A DNA stretch of 64,000 nucleotides from Vibrio pelagius (GTDB lineage Bacteria; Pseudomonadota; Gammaproteobacteria; Enterobacterales; Vibrionaceae). The first letter of the stretch is position 1. The number at the start of each line of letters is the position of its first letter. The notes under the pieces were generated by a model. The model did no database searches, was not told the DNA's origin, and saw nothing but the letters and a program-made list of their open reading frames with translations. A program made the position numbers and the translations under genes. Below, piece by piece: positions 28,320 through 36,386 of the stretch. The stretch lies in NCBI RefSeq assembly GCF_024347575.1, contig NZ_AP025503.1, forward strand, positions 1,240,001-1,304,000. Direction: 5' to 3'.

Positions 28320-28328
28320 GATCGTGTC

Positions 28329-28937
28329 CTATTTTCCATTCTTCTCAAGAGTTGTGTTCTTTTCTAACGCCCACTCAATAGCGTTCGCCAATAGCGTTGC
28401 GCCGTATGTTGTCATGATGGACTCAGGGTGGAATTGGAAACCACACACTTTGTCTTGCTCTTGGACAACCGACATCACCAAATCATCGACTTCAGCGGTA
28501 ATCGTTAGGCTTTCCGGTACGTGAGTCGCAACCAAAGAGTGGTAGCGCGCAATTGCAAGCGGAGAAGGCAAGCCTTGGTAAGTCGCGTGATTGTCGTGTT
28601 CCATCATCGAAACCTTACCATGAATGATTTCGCCAGCGCCTGCAACCTTACCGCCGTATGCTTCAACAATTGCCTGGTGACCAAGACAAATACCAATCAT
28701 AGGTACTTTACCTTTCAAGCGTTGAATTAGCTCTGGCATACAGCCTGCGTCAGCAGGAGCACCTGGGCCCGGAGAAAGCAACGCAACTGGGTTTTCTAGC
28801 TCGTTAATTGCTGCTTCTACTGCTTCTGCAGGGATGTTATTACGGTAGATCTTCACGTTGTGGCCAAGTGAACGGAACTGGTCAACAAGGTTGTAAGTAA
28901 ACGAGTCAAAGTTATCAATAAATACGATATCAGCCAT
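28329..28937 (-). CDS. trpG: Anthranilate synthase glutamine amidotransferase component
   Basis: A 202-residue class I amidotransferase supplying ammonia to TrpE. The N terminus DIVFIDNFDSFTYNLVDQFR, the nucleophile Cys in MIGICLGHQAI and the His-Glu pair in QFHPESIMT are present. It starts 2 nt after the trpE stop, which balances the two subunits. Confidence 0.98.
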   Translation of the reverse strand: MADIVFIDNFDSFTYNLVDQFRSLGHNVKIYRNNIPAEAVEAAINELENPVALLSPGPGAPADAGCMPELIQRLKGKVPMIGICLGHQAIVEAYGGKVAGAGEIIHGKVSMMEHDNHATYQGLPSPLAIARYHSLVATHVPESLTITAEVDDLVMSVVQEQDKVCGFQFHPESIMTTYGATLLANAIEWALEKNTTLEKNGK

Positions 28938-28939
28938 GA

Positions 28940-30535
28940 TTAAGACTCCTGCTTACTAGATGGTTGCTTAGGTGCAGTATGTGCTGCTTGAATCGCAGAA
29001 ATGACGGCTTGCGCTTTGCCGCGTGTTTCATCGGCTTCGGTTTGCGGGTCTGAATCGAAAACCACACCTGCGCCAGCTTGGACTTGAGCAATACCGTTTT
29101 CAACATACGCTGAACGAATCACGATACAGGTATCGAGCGTGCCTTCACCCGTTAGGTAGCCCACTGCGCCTCCGTAGCTGCCACGACGAGTCTGTTCAAC
29201 ATCACGAATTAGCTGCATCGCACGAATCTTAGGTGCGCCTGTTAGCGTGCCCATGTTCATACAAGCTTGGTAAGCGTGCAGAGCATCAAGGTCTTCACGA
29301 AGTTGGCCCACAACGCGAGAAACGAGGTGCATTACGTGGCTGTAACGGTCTACTTTGAGTAGGTCCGCTACGTGGCGAGTGCCTGCTTCAGAGATACGTG
29401 CAACGTCGTTTCGTGCTAGGTCAACCAGCATCATGTGCTCAGCGTTCTCTTTTTTATCGGTGCGCAGCTCTAATTCAATGCGGCTATCTAGGTCGAAGTC
29501 AATTTGACCATTTGGACGCTTACCACGACGACGAGTGCCGGCGATAGGGTAGATTTCTACTTGGTTAGTCTCTTTCTCGTATTTCAGAGCACTCTCTGGT
29601 GAAGCACCAAACAGAGTAAACAGCTCATCCTGCATGTAGAACATGTAAGGGCTTGGGTTGCTCTGCTTCAGCTCTTTGTACGCTGCTAGTGGTGCAGGGC
29701 AAGGCAGAGTAAAGCGACGAGAAGGAACCACTTGGAATACATCGCCTTTTACCACGTACTCTTTTAGGTCACGAACCGTCTGGCAAAAATCTTCGTCAGA
29801 AACACTTGGTACAGCTTCAACGTCATCAAGAGGAGTAACTTCAGCAATCTCTTTGAGTGATTGGCATTGAGTTTGGATATCCGCTAAACGTTCAGTCAGG
29901 CGAGTTTTGATTGTTTGATCTTCTGAGAAAACGCTTGCGTGAAGCAGACCTTCGTTCTGTTGATGGTCAAAACGAAGTAGCGTTTCAGCCACGTAGAAGA
30001 CAAAGTCAGGGCAGTTATTGGTCGCTTCTGCATCGCCAAGTGGCTCGAAGTTTGCCACGATGTCGTATGCAAATAGACCCGCCATGAAGAGCGCGTGCTT
30101 GTTGTCTGGATCTTGTGTAAAGCTGTGCTGGACTAAACGAAGTGCATCGAATGAAGAGGCTTCTCTTAGGCGAGAGTCTTCGTCTAGGTTAATGCTTGGT
30201 TGAGTGAAGCTCAGAGTCAGTACATTGTCTTCTAACGCAGATTTAATGTCTGATTTCACGTTCGCACTTAGGTGTTCGATCAGGTGTTGACCGTTATCCG
30301 TTAGAGCTTGGAAAGTGACCTGATGGCCTTCGCATACGATACGTACGGCAGAATCGATAAGCAGCAGGCTAGTGAGGTTTTGTTTAGACTCAATCTCAGC
30401 AGATTCTAGCAACAAGCTGTCTGTTTTATTTTCACACAGTGTGTGGAACACGCTTGTTGGATCTTGCGAGTAAGGAACGGTCGCATTGATAACATCAATC
30501 GTTCCCAGCTTTTTGATTTCAATGGCCTTGTTCAC
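28940..30535 (-). CDS. trpE: Anthranilate synthase component I
   Basis: About 531 residues from the GTG at 30535 (VNKAIEIKKLGTIDV), which is preceded by a near-perfect AAGGAGGT; the upstream extension of the frame lies in the leader. The N-terminal tryptophan-feedback element LLLESAE is visible, as is the chorismate-binding core: DVFQVVPSRRFTLPCP, PIAGTRRRGK, LVDLARNDVARI and GTLTGAPKIRAM. First structural gene of the operon, under repressor and attenuator control. Confidence 0.97.
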   Translation of the reverse strand: MNKAIEIKKLGTIDVINATVPYSQDPTSVFHTLCENKTDSLLLESAEIESKQNLTSLLLIDSAVRIVCEGHQVTFQALTDNGQHLIEHLSANVKSDIKSALEDNVLTLSFTQPSINLDEDSRLREASSFDALRLVQHSFTQDPDNKHALFMAGLFAYDIVANFEPLGDAEATNNCPDFVFYVAETLLRFDHQQNEGLLHASVFSEDQTIKTRLTERLADIQTQCQSLKEIAEVTPLDDVEAVPSVSDEDFCQTVRDLKEYVVKGDVFQVVPSRRFTLPCPAPLAAYKELKQSNPSPYMFYMQDELFTLFGASPESALKYEKETNQVEIYPIAGTRRRGKRPNGQIDFDLDSRIELELRTDKKENAEHMMLVDLARNDVARISEAGTRHVADLLKVDRYSHVMHLVSRVVGQLREDLDALHAYQACMNMGTLTGAPKIRAMQLIRDVEQTRRGSYGGAVGYLTGEGTLDTCIVIRSAYVENGIAQVQAGAGVVFDSDPQTEADETRGKAQAVISAIQAAHTAPKQPSSKQES

Positions 30536-30662
30536 AAGACCTCCTTTATGATTCTTTAAATTTCCTGCCGTACATAGTCGCATAAAGATACCGCTTGCCC
30601 AATCTAGAATCTGTTCAATTCGTTGATTTGTTAGTCAGTTGAATGTGAGATGTCCGACAAAT

Positions 30663-30688
30663 TAAAAAGCCCGCTATGGAAGCGGGCT
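30663..30688 (-). terminator. trp attenuator terminator
   Basis: On the minus strand AGCCCGC (30688-30682) and GCGGGCT (30674-30668) form a 7-bp stem with a 7-nt loop, followed by TTTTTAA. It lies between trpL and trpE, the expected place for the attenuator. Confidence 0.85.
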
Positions 30689-30721
30689 TAGTGATAAACT
30701 TTTTATAAACAATCTGTTTAA

Positions 30722-30847
30722 TTAGAAGTACACATTAGCCCACCAAGAACCTGTCCAAGTGCGCCACCAATTCAGCTCTGAACTTGCTTCTACTGAAGAA
30801 AGTTCTAAAACTTTATCTTTATGGTATTGGTTAAATTCTTGTAACAT
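30722..30847 (-). CDS. trpL: trp leader peptide
   Basis: A 41-codon frame: ATG at 30847, TAA at 30722. It begins MLQEFNQYHKDK and ends with NWWRTWTGSWWANVYF, so five tryptophan codons fall within eleven positions. This is the classic attenuation leader: ribosome stalling at these codons when charged tRNA-Trp is scarce would favour the antiterminator over the hairpin at 30663-30688. It lies 35 nt after the promoter/operator. V. cholerae has a leader of the same style. Confidence 0.95.
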   Translation of the reverse strand: MLQEFNQYHKDKVLELSSVEASSELNWWRTWTGSWWANVYF

Positions 30848-30881
30848 AGTGAGCCTATAAATAAAGGTACTTCGTATTTGT

Positions 30882-30915
30882 GTACTAGTTAACTAGTTCG
30901 GGGCTCGCAAGTCAA
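30882..30915 (-). promoter_or_regulatory. trp promoter with TrpR operator
   Basis: Minus strand -35 TTGACT (30915-30910), a 17-bp spacer and -10 TTAACT (30892-30887). The palindromic GTACTAGTTAACTAGTTC (30882-30899) matches the TrpR operator consensus GNACTAGTTAACTAGTNC and covers the -10, as in E. coli trpEDCBA. Confidence 0.92.
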
Positions 30916-30966
30916 GCCCAATAAAGCAAATATCGTGTTAAATACAAAAAATAATGAATAGAAAAT

Positions 30967-31887
30967 ATGAGAATTGATCTACATAGCCATACCACAGCTT
31001 CAGATGGTCGACTTACACCACCTGAACTGATTGACCGTGCGTTGAGCTTCAATATTGAAGTTCTGGCTATTACCGATCATGACACAGTTGATGCCCTTGA
31101 CGAGGCGCATCGTTATATCCTTGATAATGAGCTGCCAATTCAATTGATTAACGGTATCGAAATCTCAACCGTTTGGCAGAACAAAGACATCCACATTGTT
31201 GGTTTGAATGTTGACCCACAATCACCAGAGCTCAATACGTTAATTGAACAACAGAAACAGCATCGTATCGGCAGAGCAGAGCTGATTGCCCAACGACTGG
31301 AAAAAGCGACGCGCGAGGGTGTGTTAGAAGAAGTGAAAGCGATCGCGGGTGATGCTCCCATTACCCGAGCGCATTTTGCCAAGTGGCTAGTGGATAATGG
31401 CTACGCGAAAACCATGCAGCAGGTGTTTAAGAAGTTCTTAACACGTAATAACCCAGGCTATGTGCCACCAACATGGTGCAGCATGAGTGATGCGGTCACG
31501 GCAATTCATGCAGCTGGCGGACAAGCAGTACTTGCTCACCCGGGGCGCTATGGCTTTACCGCTAAATGGGTGAAACGTCTATTGACTGCTTTTGTCGAGG
31601 CGAACGGTGATGCGATGGAAGTGGCTCAACCGCAACAGGCGCAACAAGAAAGACGCACTCTTGCCGATTATGCTATACAATACAAACTATTAGCCTCTCA
31701 AGGCAGTGATTTTCATTACCCGTCTCCTTGGATGGAGTTAGGGCGCAATCTTTGGCTGCCTTCTGGAGTCGAAGAAGTATGGAAAGATTGGGAGTTTCAA
31801 ACGTTTTCGTCATCTGAAACATCATCAGACGAACAAGCTCCTTCTGAAGATAGAGTCGAGAGACTCGATAATGAGGAAAAACAATGA
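30967..31887 (+). CDS. rnm: PHP-domain 5'-3' exoribonuclease/phosphoesterase (RNase AM, YciV)
   Basis: A 306-residue PHP-fold metal-dependent phosphoesterase. Metal ligands show in [43 protein letters not shown] and [15 protein letters not shown]. The E. coli ortholog YciV was shown to trim RNA 5' ends (RNase AM) and also acts on 3',5'-nucleotides. The last 25 residues form an acidic, Ser-rich tail ([16 protein letters not shown]). It is divergent from trp, as in E. coli, and its stop overlaps the yciO start by 4 nt. Confidence 0.93.
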   Translation: MRIDLHSHTTASDGRLTPPELIDRALSFNIEVLAITDHDTVDALDEAHRYILDNELPIQLINGIEISTVWQNKDIHIVGLNVDPQSPELNTLIEQQKQHRIGRAELIAQRLEKATREGVLEEVKAIAGDAPITRAHFAKWLVDNGYAKTMQQVFKKFLTRNNPGYVPPTWCSMSDAVTAIHAAGGQAVLAHPGRYGFTAKWVKRLLTAFVEANGDAMEVAQPQQAQQERRTLADYAIQYKLLASQGSDFHYPSPWMELGRNLWLPSGVEEVWKDWEFQTFSSSETSSDEQAPSEDRVERLDNEEKQ

Positions 31888-32504
31888 GCCAGTTTTTTTA
31901 TGTACACCCAGATAACCCGCAAGCTCGTTTGATTAATCAAGCGGTTGCTATTGTCCGTAATGGCGGTGTTGTGGTTTATCCAACAGACTCGGGTTATGCT
32001 CTTGGCTGTCAGCTTGAAAACAAACAAGCATTAGATCGTATCTGTCAGATTCGTAAAATCGATGATAAGCATAACTTCACGCTGCTTTGTCGTGATCTTT
32101 CTGAGCTTTCTCTTTACGCACGTGTTGATAACACGGCATTTCGTCTATTAAAAGCTCACACGCCGGGCCCGTACACGTTCATCTTTAAGGGAACGAAAGA
32201 GGTGCCACGTCGTCTAATGAACTCGAAGAGAAAGACTATTGGTATTCGTGTTCCAGACAACAAGATTGCACTCGATCTCCTGGAAGCACTAGGCGAGCCT
32301 TTGATGTCAACGTCTTTGATTCTGCCTGGTAACGAGACAACGGAATCGGATCCTGAAGAGATCCGTGATCGCCTAGAACACGCCGTTGATGTGATTCTAA
32401 ATGGCGGTTATTTAGGTGAGCAACCAACCACGGTAGTTGACTTTAGCGATGATGATCCAGTAGTCGTTCGTGTTGGTTCAGGCGATCCAGAACCGTTCGA
32501 GTAA
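31884..32504 (+). CDS. yciO: YciO/Sua5-like protein (threonylcarbamoyl-AMP synthase fold)
   Basis: A 206-residue YrdC/Sua5-fold protein; the motifs [29 protein letters not shown] and [14 protein letters not shown] are present. YciO shares the fold of TsaC but its tRNA-modifying ability is weak or unproven. The gene follows rnm with an ATGA overlap and is in turn followed by rluB. Confidence 0.92.
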   Translation: MSQFFYVHPDNPQARLINQAVAIVRNGGVVVYPTDSGYALGCQLENKQALDRICQIRKIDDKHNFTLLCRDLSELSLYARVDNTAFRLLKAHTPGPYTFIFKGTKEVPRRLMNSKRKTIGIRVPDNKIALDLLEALGEPLMSTSLILPGNETTESDPEEIRDRLEHAVDVILNGGYLGEQPTTVVDFSDDDPVVVRVGSGDPEPFE

Positions 32505-32592
32505 CCCAGAAACTCGTTCACATCATGTTACTGTGCATTCGACGGTAATGTGTAAATAACGAGTGATTTTTCAAAGGTTCTTTGCGATAATG

Positions 32593-32614
32593 CGCGACCG
32601 CGATTTTGGTCGCG
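32593..32614 (+). other. 7-bp GC-rich hairpin in the rluB 5' region
   Basis: CGCGACC (32593-32599) pairs with GGTCGCG (32608-32614) over an 8-nt loop, about 50 nt before the rluB ATG. It lacks an immediate T tract. It may be a weak terminator after yciO or part of the rluB leader. Confidence 0.4.
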
Positions 32615-32664
32615 TATATTTCATTCGACGTCTGTGAAGACGACAATTAGGTAGAAAAGAGTAA

Positions 32665-33705
32665 ATGAGCGAAAAATTACAGAAGGTTTTAGCGCGAGCT
32701 GGTCATGGCTCTCGTCGTGAGCTGGAAGCTTTAATCAGAGCAGGTCGTGTAAGCGTCAACGGCCAAGTCGCGAAATTGGGTGAGCGTCTAGAAGACGAAA
32801 ACTCAGTGATTCGTATTGATGGTCACACTGTATCAGGTAAAGCGTCTGAAGAAGTGGTTTGTCGCGTACTTGCTTACTACAAGCCAGAGGGTGAGCTTTG
32901 TACTCGCCACGACCCAGAAGGTCGTCGTACTGTGTTTGATCGTCTACCTAAAATCCGCGGCTCACGTTGGATCTCGGTAGGTCGTCTTGATGCGAACACA
33001 TCAGGCCTTCTACTTTTCACAACTGATGGTGAGCTAGCAAACCGTCTAATGCACCCAAGCCGCCAGGTTGAGCGTGAGTATCTAGTACGTGTGTTCGGTG
33101 AAGTGACTGAACAGAAGGTTAAAAACCTAGTACGCGGTGTTGAGCTAGAAGATGGCATGGCGCGTTTCGAAGACGTCGTTTACGCTGGTGGCGAAGGTAT
33201 GAACCATACTTTCTACGTAGCGATTAACGAAGGTCGTAACCGTGAGGTTCGTCGTCTTTGGGAATCACAAGAAACGACAGTAAGCCGTCTAAAACGTGTT
33301 CGTTACGGTGATATCTACCTAGACAAGAAACTGCCTCGTGGCGGTTGGAAAGAGCTCGATCTTCAAGAAGTAAACTACCTACGTCAATTGGTAGAGCTTA
33401 AGCCTGAGAAAGAGACGCTACTAGACCTTGATCCTTCGAACACATCACGTAAGCGTGAGCGTTCTCGTAGCCAGAAGATTCGTCGTGCTGTTAAGCGTCA
33501 CGAAGAGCGTGCAAACGCACCAAAAGGCCGTAGCAACCAGCCTAAGCGTAAGAAGCCAGCAACTCGCGGCACAACAACGCCAGATGCAGGTCGCAGCGCA
33601 CCGAGCAGCAAGGGCAAGCCAAGCAACTCTCGTTCAGGAAATGGTTCTCGTGGCAACAACACGAACCGCCCGAACAAGCCAGCTAAGCCAAGAACTCGTC
33701 AATAA
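32665..33705 (+). CDS. rluB: 23S rRNA pseudouridine 2605 synthase RluB
   Basis: A 346-residue RsuA-family synthase. The S4 RNA-binding domain begins [20 protein letters not shown]; the catalytic domain has [20 protein letters not shown] with the catalytic Asp, and [13 protein letters not shown]. It modifies U2605 of 23S rRNA in the large subunit. The C-terminal 90 or so residues are a low-complexity basic tail (Arg, Lys, Gly, Asn, Ser) typical of RluB in this group. Neighbourhood trp-rnm-yciO-rluB matches enterics. Confidence 0.95.
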   Translation: MSEKLQKVLARAGHGSRRELEALIRAGRVSVNGQVAKLGERLEDENSVIRIDGHTVSGKASEEVVCRVLAYYKPEGELCTRHDPEGRRTVFDRLPKIRGSRWISVGRLDANTSGLLLFTTDGELANRLMHPSRQVEREYLVRVFGEVTEQKVKNLVRGVELEDGMARFEDVVYAGGEGMNHTFYVAINEGRNREVRRLWESQETTVSRLKRVRYGDIYLDKKLPRGGWKELDLQEVNYLRQLVELKPEKETLLDLDPSNTSRKRERSRSQKIRRAVKRHEERANAPKGRSNQPKRKKPATRGTTTPDAGRSAPSSKGKPSNSRSGNGSRGNNTNRPNKPAKPRTRQ

Positions 33706-33728
33706 TTAACGACTTCTTTTGAATACTA

Positions 33729-33757
33729 AAAAACCTGCTAACTTAGCAGGTTTTTTT
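33729..33757 (+). terminator. rluB terminator
   Basis: AAAAACCTGC (33729-33738) and GCAGGTTTTT (33746-33755) pair around TAACTTA, followed by T. Strong rho-independent terminator. Confidence 0.85.
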
Positions 33758-33775
33758 ACGTCCAAAAGAAGGGGA

Positions 33776-33921
<146 letters not shown>

Positions 33922-33927
33922 GATGTT

Positions 33928-34410
33928 TTATTTATGATTCGAGAAGTTATCGCCTTTTGCCATACGATCATAAAGAATCACGTTCACCGCGGCGGCTAAG
34001 TTCATACAACCATTGGTTGGAACGTAAATCGTCTCGCGACAGAAATTGGTGATCTCTTTCTTCAATGTGCCATCTTCAGGGCCGAAAATGTAGAACGCGC
34101 GAGGAGGGTGCTTGTATTCAGGCAGAGGCTTAGCGCCTTCAATCAAATCAACAGCAACAGGTACGCATCCTACAGGGATAATGTCTTTTAGGTCTTCAAC
34201 ACCAATCAACGGAAGCTCTAAGTGCTTCTCTTTAGTGTCGGTATGAAACTGACGTGCGTGGTCGTAGCGTGTGCCTGTATAGAACACAGAATTTGCGCCG
34301 TAACAGCCCGCTGCACGCATAACCGAGCCTACGTTTTCTGGCGTTTTTGGGTTTACCAAGCCAATACAGGCATAGCCTTTTGACTGTGTATCAGTTTTTG
34401 CTTTGGTCAT
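33928..34410 (-). CDS. SpoU/TrmH-type RNA methyltransferase
   Basis: About 160 residues from the ATG at 34410 (MTKAKTDTQSKGYACIGL). It is a SPOUT-fold methyltransferase with the three family motifs: NPKTPENVGSVMRAAGCYGA near the N terminus, FYIFGPEDGTL in the middle and VPTNGCMNLAAAVNVILYDR near the end, forming the knotted AdoMet site. It lacks an extra RNA-binding domain, like TrmL, but the target nucleotide cannot be told from sequence. The frame extends nine codons upstream without support. Confidence 0.85.
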   Translation of the reverse strand: MTKAKTDTQSKGYACIGLVNPKTPENVGSVMRAAGCYGANSVFYTGTRYDHARQFHTDTKEKHLELPLIGVEDLKDIIPVGCVPVAVDLIEGAKPLPEYKHPPRAFYIFGPEDGTLKKEITNFCRETIYVPTNGCMNLAAAVNVILYDRMAKGDNFSNHK

Positions 34411-34440
34411 AATTGGTAATGGTGAAATTGGTGACAAAAA

Positions 34441-34465
34441 TTAGCCGAGCATAGAGCCCGGCTAA
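34441..34465 (-). terminator. Terminator of the efpL-yciU pair
   Basis: TTAGCCG (34441-34447) pairs with CGGCTAA (34459-34465); on the minus strand the stem is followed by a T-rich tract (plus-strand A run 34436-34440). Confidence 0.75.
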
Positions 34466-34508
34466 GATATTGGTGTACTCATTGAATAGAGCAGCACAAA
34501 CTTAAGTT

Positions 34509-34838
34509 CTAGTCACGCTTCCACAGCATGTGGCAGAACTTATGGTCTGGGTCGCGGCTGATCAGCATACGCGCGAAAACGTCATCTAAAACGTCGTCCT
34601 CTTCGTTTACTAGACCAATGCGAATTTCAGCGTAGATCTCTTTGTCGACTTCAAAGCCAACATGACCGACCCAATCGTCACCCGTTTCAACAAGTTCAGC
34701 AGCGCCGCGATCTTCGAACTGTGCAGTGAATAGAATCACGTCAGCAGGCTCTAGGTTATCCGGTGCCATCTCTAGGAAGATGTCGTATGCAGTGTCGATC
34801 GCATCATCATAAGACATTAAGTCATTAGCTTCAGTCAT
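34509..34838 (-). CDS. yciU: YciU/HI1450 family acidic protein (putative dsDNA mimic)
   Basis: A 109-residue, strongly acidic protein. AIDTAYDIFLEMAPDNLEPA, ILFTAQFEDRGAAEL and VFARMLISRDPDHKFCH match the DUF440/HI1450 family, proposed from structure to mimic double-stranded DNA and to bind HU-like proteins. Length is normal for the family. It is 9 nt downstream of efpL, so the two are co-transcribed. Confidence 0.93.
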   Translation of the reverse strand: MTEANDLMSYDDAIDTAYDIFLEMAPDNLEPADVILFTAQFEDRGAAELVETGDDWVGHVGFEVDKEIYAEIRIGLVNEEDDVLDDVFARMLISRDPDHKFCHMLWKRD

Positions 34839-34847
34839 ATCAGTATC

Positions 34848-35417
34848 TTAGCTTGCGCGGTTCATGTATTTACGTTCAGCAGTGTTAATCACAACTTTAT
34901 CACCCGTTGCGATGTACTCTGGAACTTGAACGGTTAGGCCTGTTGCGAAACGAGCTGGCTTAGTGCGAGCAGAAGCAGAAGCGCCTTTGATTGACGGGTC
35001 TGTCTCTTCGATAACAAGCTCAACAGAAGTTGGAAGTTCAAGTGTTGCAGCGTTACCATCGATTAGGATTGCGTACATACCTTGAGTTTCTTCGTTGATG
35101 AATAGAAGCTCATCTTCGATCATCTCGCCGTTAAAGATGTATTGCGTGTAGTCTTCGTTGTCCATGAAGATGTACTCGTTGCCATCAACGTAAGAGAACA
35201 TGACAGCGCGCTTAGTTACATCGATAGTTTCAACGATTTCGTCAGCCTTATGGCGAACTTCAGCTTTTACGCCTGTTGCTACGTCGTTACCACGGAAACG
35301 GTAGATCTTTTGACCACCACGACCGCCTGGTGTTGTGATCTCGATATCTTTAACTAGAAGCGTTTTGCCATCTACGTCGATCGCAAAACCTTTTTTAATT
35401 TCACTTGCTCTAGGCAT
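34848..35417 (-). CDS. efpL: Elongation factor P-like protein EfpL (YeiP)
   Basis: A 189-residue EF-P paralog with three beta-barrel domains. It starts [20 protein letters not shown]; the domain I tip loop reads [16 protein letters not shown], so an Arg replaces the modified Lys of EF-P, as in EfpL. EfpL relieves ribosome stalling at proline-containing and some other motifs. The C-terminal [19 protein letters not shown] is the usual OB-fold end. Confidence 0.95.
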   Translation of the reverse strand: MPRASEIKKGFAIDVDGKTLLVKDIEITTPGGRGGQKIYRFRGNDVATGVKAEVRHKADEIVETIDVTKRAVMFSYVDGNEYIFMDNEDYTQYIFNGEMIEDELLFINEETQGMYAILIDGNAATLELPTSVELVIEETDPSIKGASASARTKPARFATGLTVQVPEYIATGDKVVINTAERKYMNRAS

Positions 35418-35539
35418 TTTGTGTTTATCCTTATTGGTTCTATCTGGCGATTATATCTCGGAGAACCTATAAATAGGAATAGCTTGAATCATAAAGTCTC
35501 CTAAGCGATCATAGAGAAATAGTTAAATCATTCAATTTA

Positions 35540-36322
35540 TTGACGAACTCACTTATGCAGCTACCTGTTATTGACCCGAAAGCGCCTTTCCAGCCTGAGT
35601 TTCAACCTGTGGTAAACGACCTGATTACATTTTTGAAAAGTGGCTTAGGTTCGAATCTTCATAGCATTTACATTTATGGCAGTGTAGCGAGGAAAACGGC
35701 AAAACCTGGGCAATCTAATCTTGATGTTGTTGTAGTCACGCACCGTTCGTTTTCTGATCAAAGAACCACACTACTCAATACGATTAAGTGGCGCTTCCAA
35801 AAGAGCTTTCCTCAGGTAACGCAAGTCTCTATTAAAACTGCTTTAGTCAGTGACATTGTCGACTTTGAGAATATCTTCACTTGGGGCTTTATGCTTAAGC
35901 ACCTAGCGGTATGCGTACATGGTGAGGATCTTTCAGATTGCTATGGCGACTTCGAAACCAGTTGGGAGATTGCTAAGCACTGGAATATGGATGTCGAAAA
36001 CTGGCTAGCGGTTTACCGTAACAGGATTGCCAGAGCTGCCACGCCTAAAGAGCAGGTTGCCGCGCAAGTTATTATTGCTAAAAAGCTACTCAGAGCCAGT
36101 TATTCGCTGATCATGTACCGAGACAAGTATTGGTATGACGATCCACGCGAATGTGGTCAACAGTTTCTAAAATATCATCCGGATCGAGAGGTTGAGATTC
36201 AACGCTTAGGGATACTTCTTGCAGGCAAACCGGTACCGAAGCGTTCTGTAATAGGGATTCTCGATGGCTTTGGTGAGTGGTTGGTAAAACAGTATGAAAA
36301 AACGGAATTTAGGATTGGTTAG
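35540..36322 (+). CDS. Nucleotidyltransferase-fold protein with degenerate active site
   Basis: A 260-residue protein. Its first half has the Pol-beta nucleotidyltransferase pattern YIYGSVARKTAKPGQSNLD, i.e. GS followed by a metal-binding segment, but the usual DxD reads NLD, so one carboxylate is missing. The second half is helical (AKKLLRASYSLIMYRDKYWY) and could be a HEPN-like or substrate domain. The start is uncertain: TTG at 35540 or ATG at 35555, neither with a clear ribosome binding site. It is a single gene with its own terminator. Function unknown. Confidence 0.75.
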   Translation: MTNSLMQLPVIDPKAPFQPEFQPVVNDLITFLKSGLGSNLHSIYIYGSVARKTAKPGQSNLDVVVVTHRSFSDQRTTLLNTIKWRFQKSFPQVTQVSIKTALVSDIVDFENIFTWGFMLKHLAVCVHGEDLSDCYGDFETSWEIAKHWNMDVENWLAVYRNRIARAATPKEQVAAQVIIAKKLLRASYSLIMYRDKYWYDDPRECGQQFLKYHPDREVEIQRLGILLAGKPVPKRSVIGILDGFGEWLVKQYEKTEFRIG

Positions 36323-36341
36323 AAACGCGTGAATGAAAGAG

Positions 36342-36370
36342 AGCAGAAGCGCGGTGCTTCTGCTTTTTTA
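36342..36370. terminator. Terminator between the nucleotidyltransferase gene and polB
   Basis: AGCAGAAGC (36342-36350) pairs with GCTTCTGCT (36356-36364), loop 5 nt, followed by a T run. It lies between convergent genes. Confidence 0.85.
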
Positions 36371-36386
36371 TTTGGGATAAGTGGAC

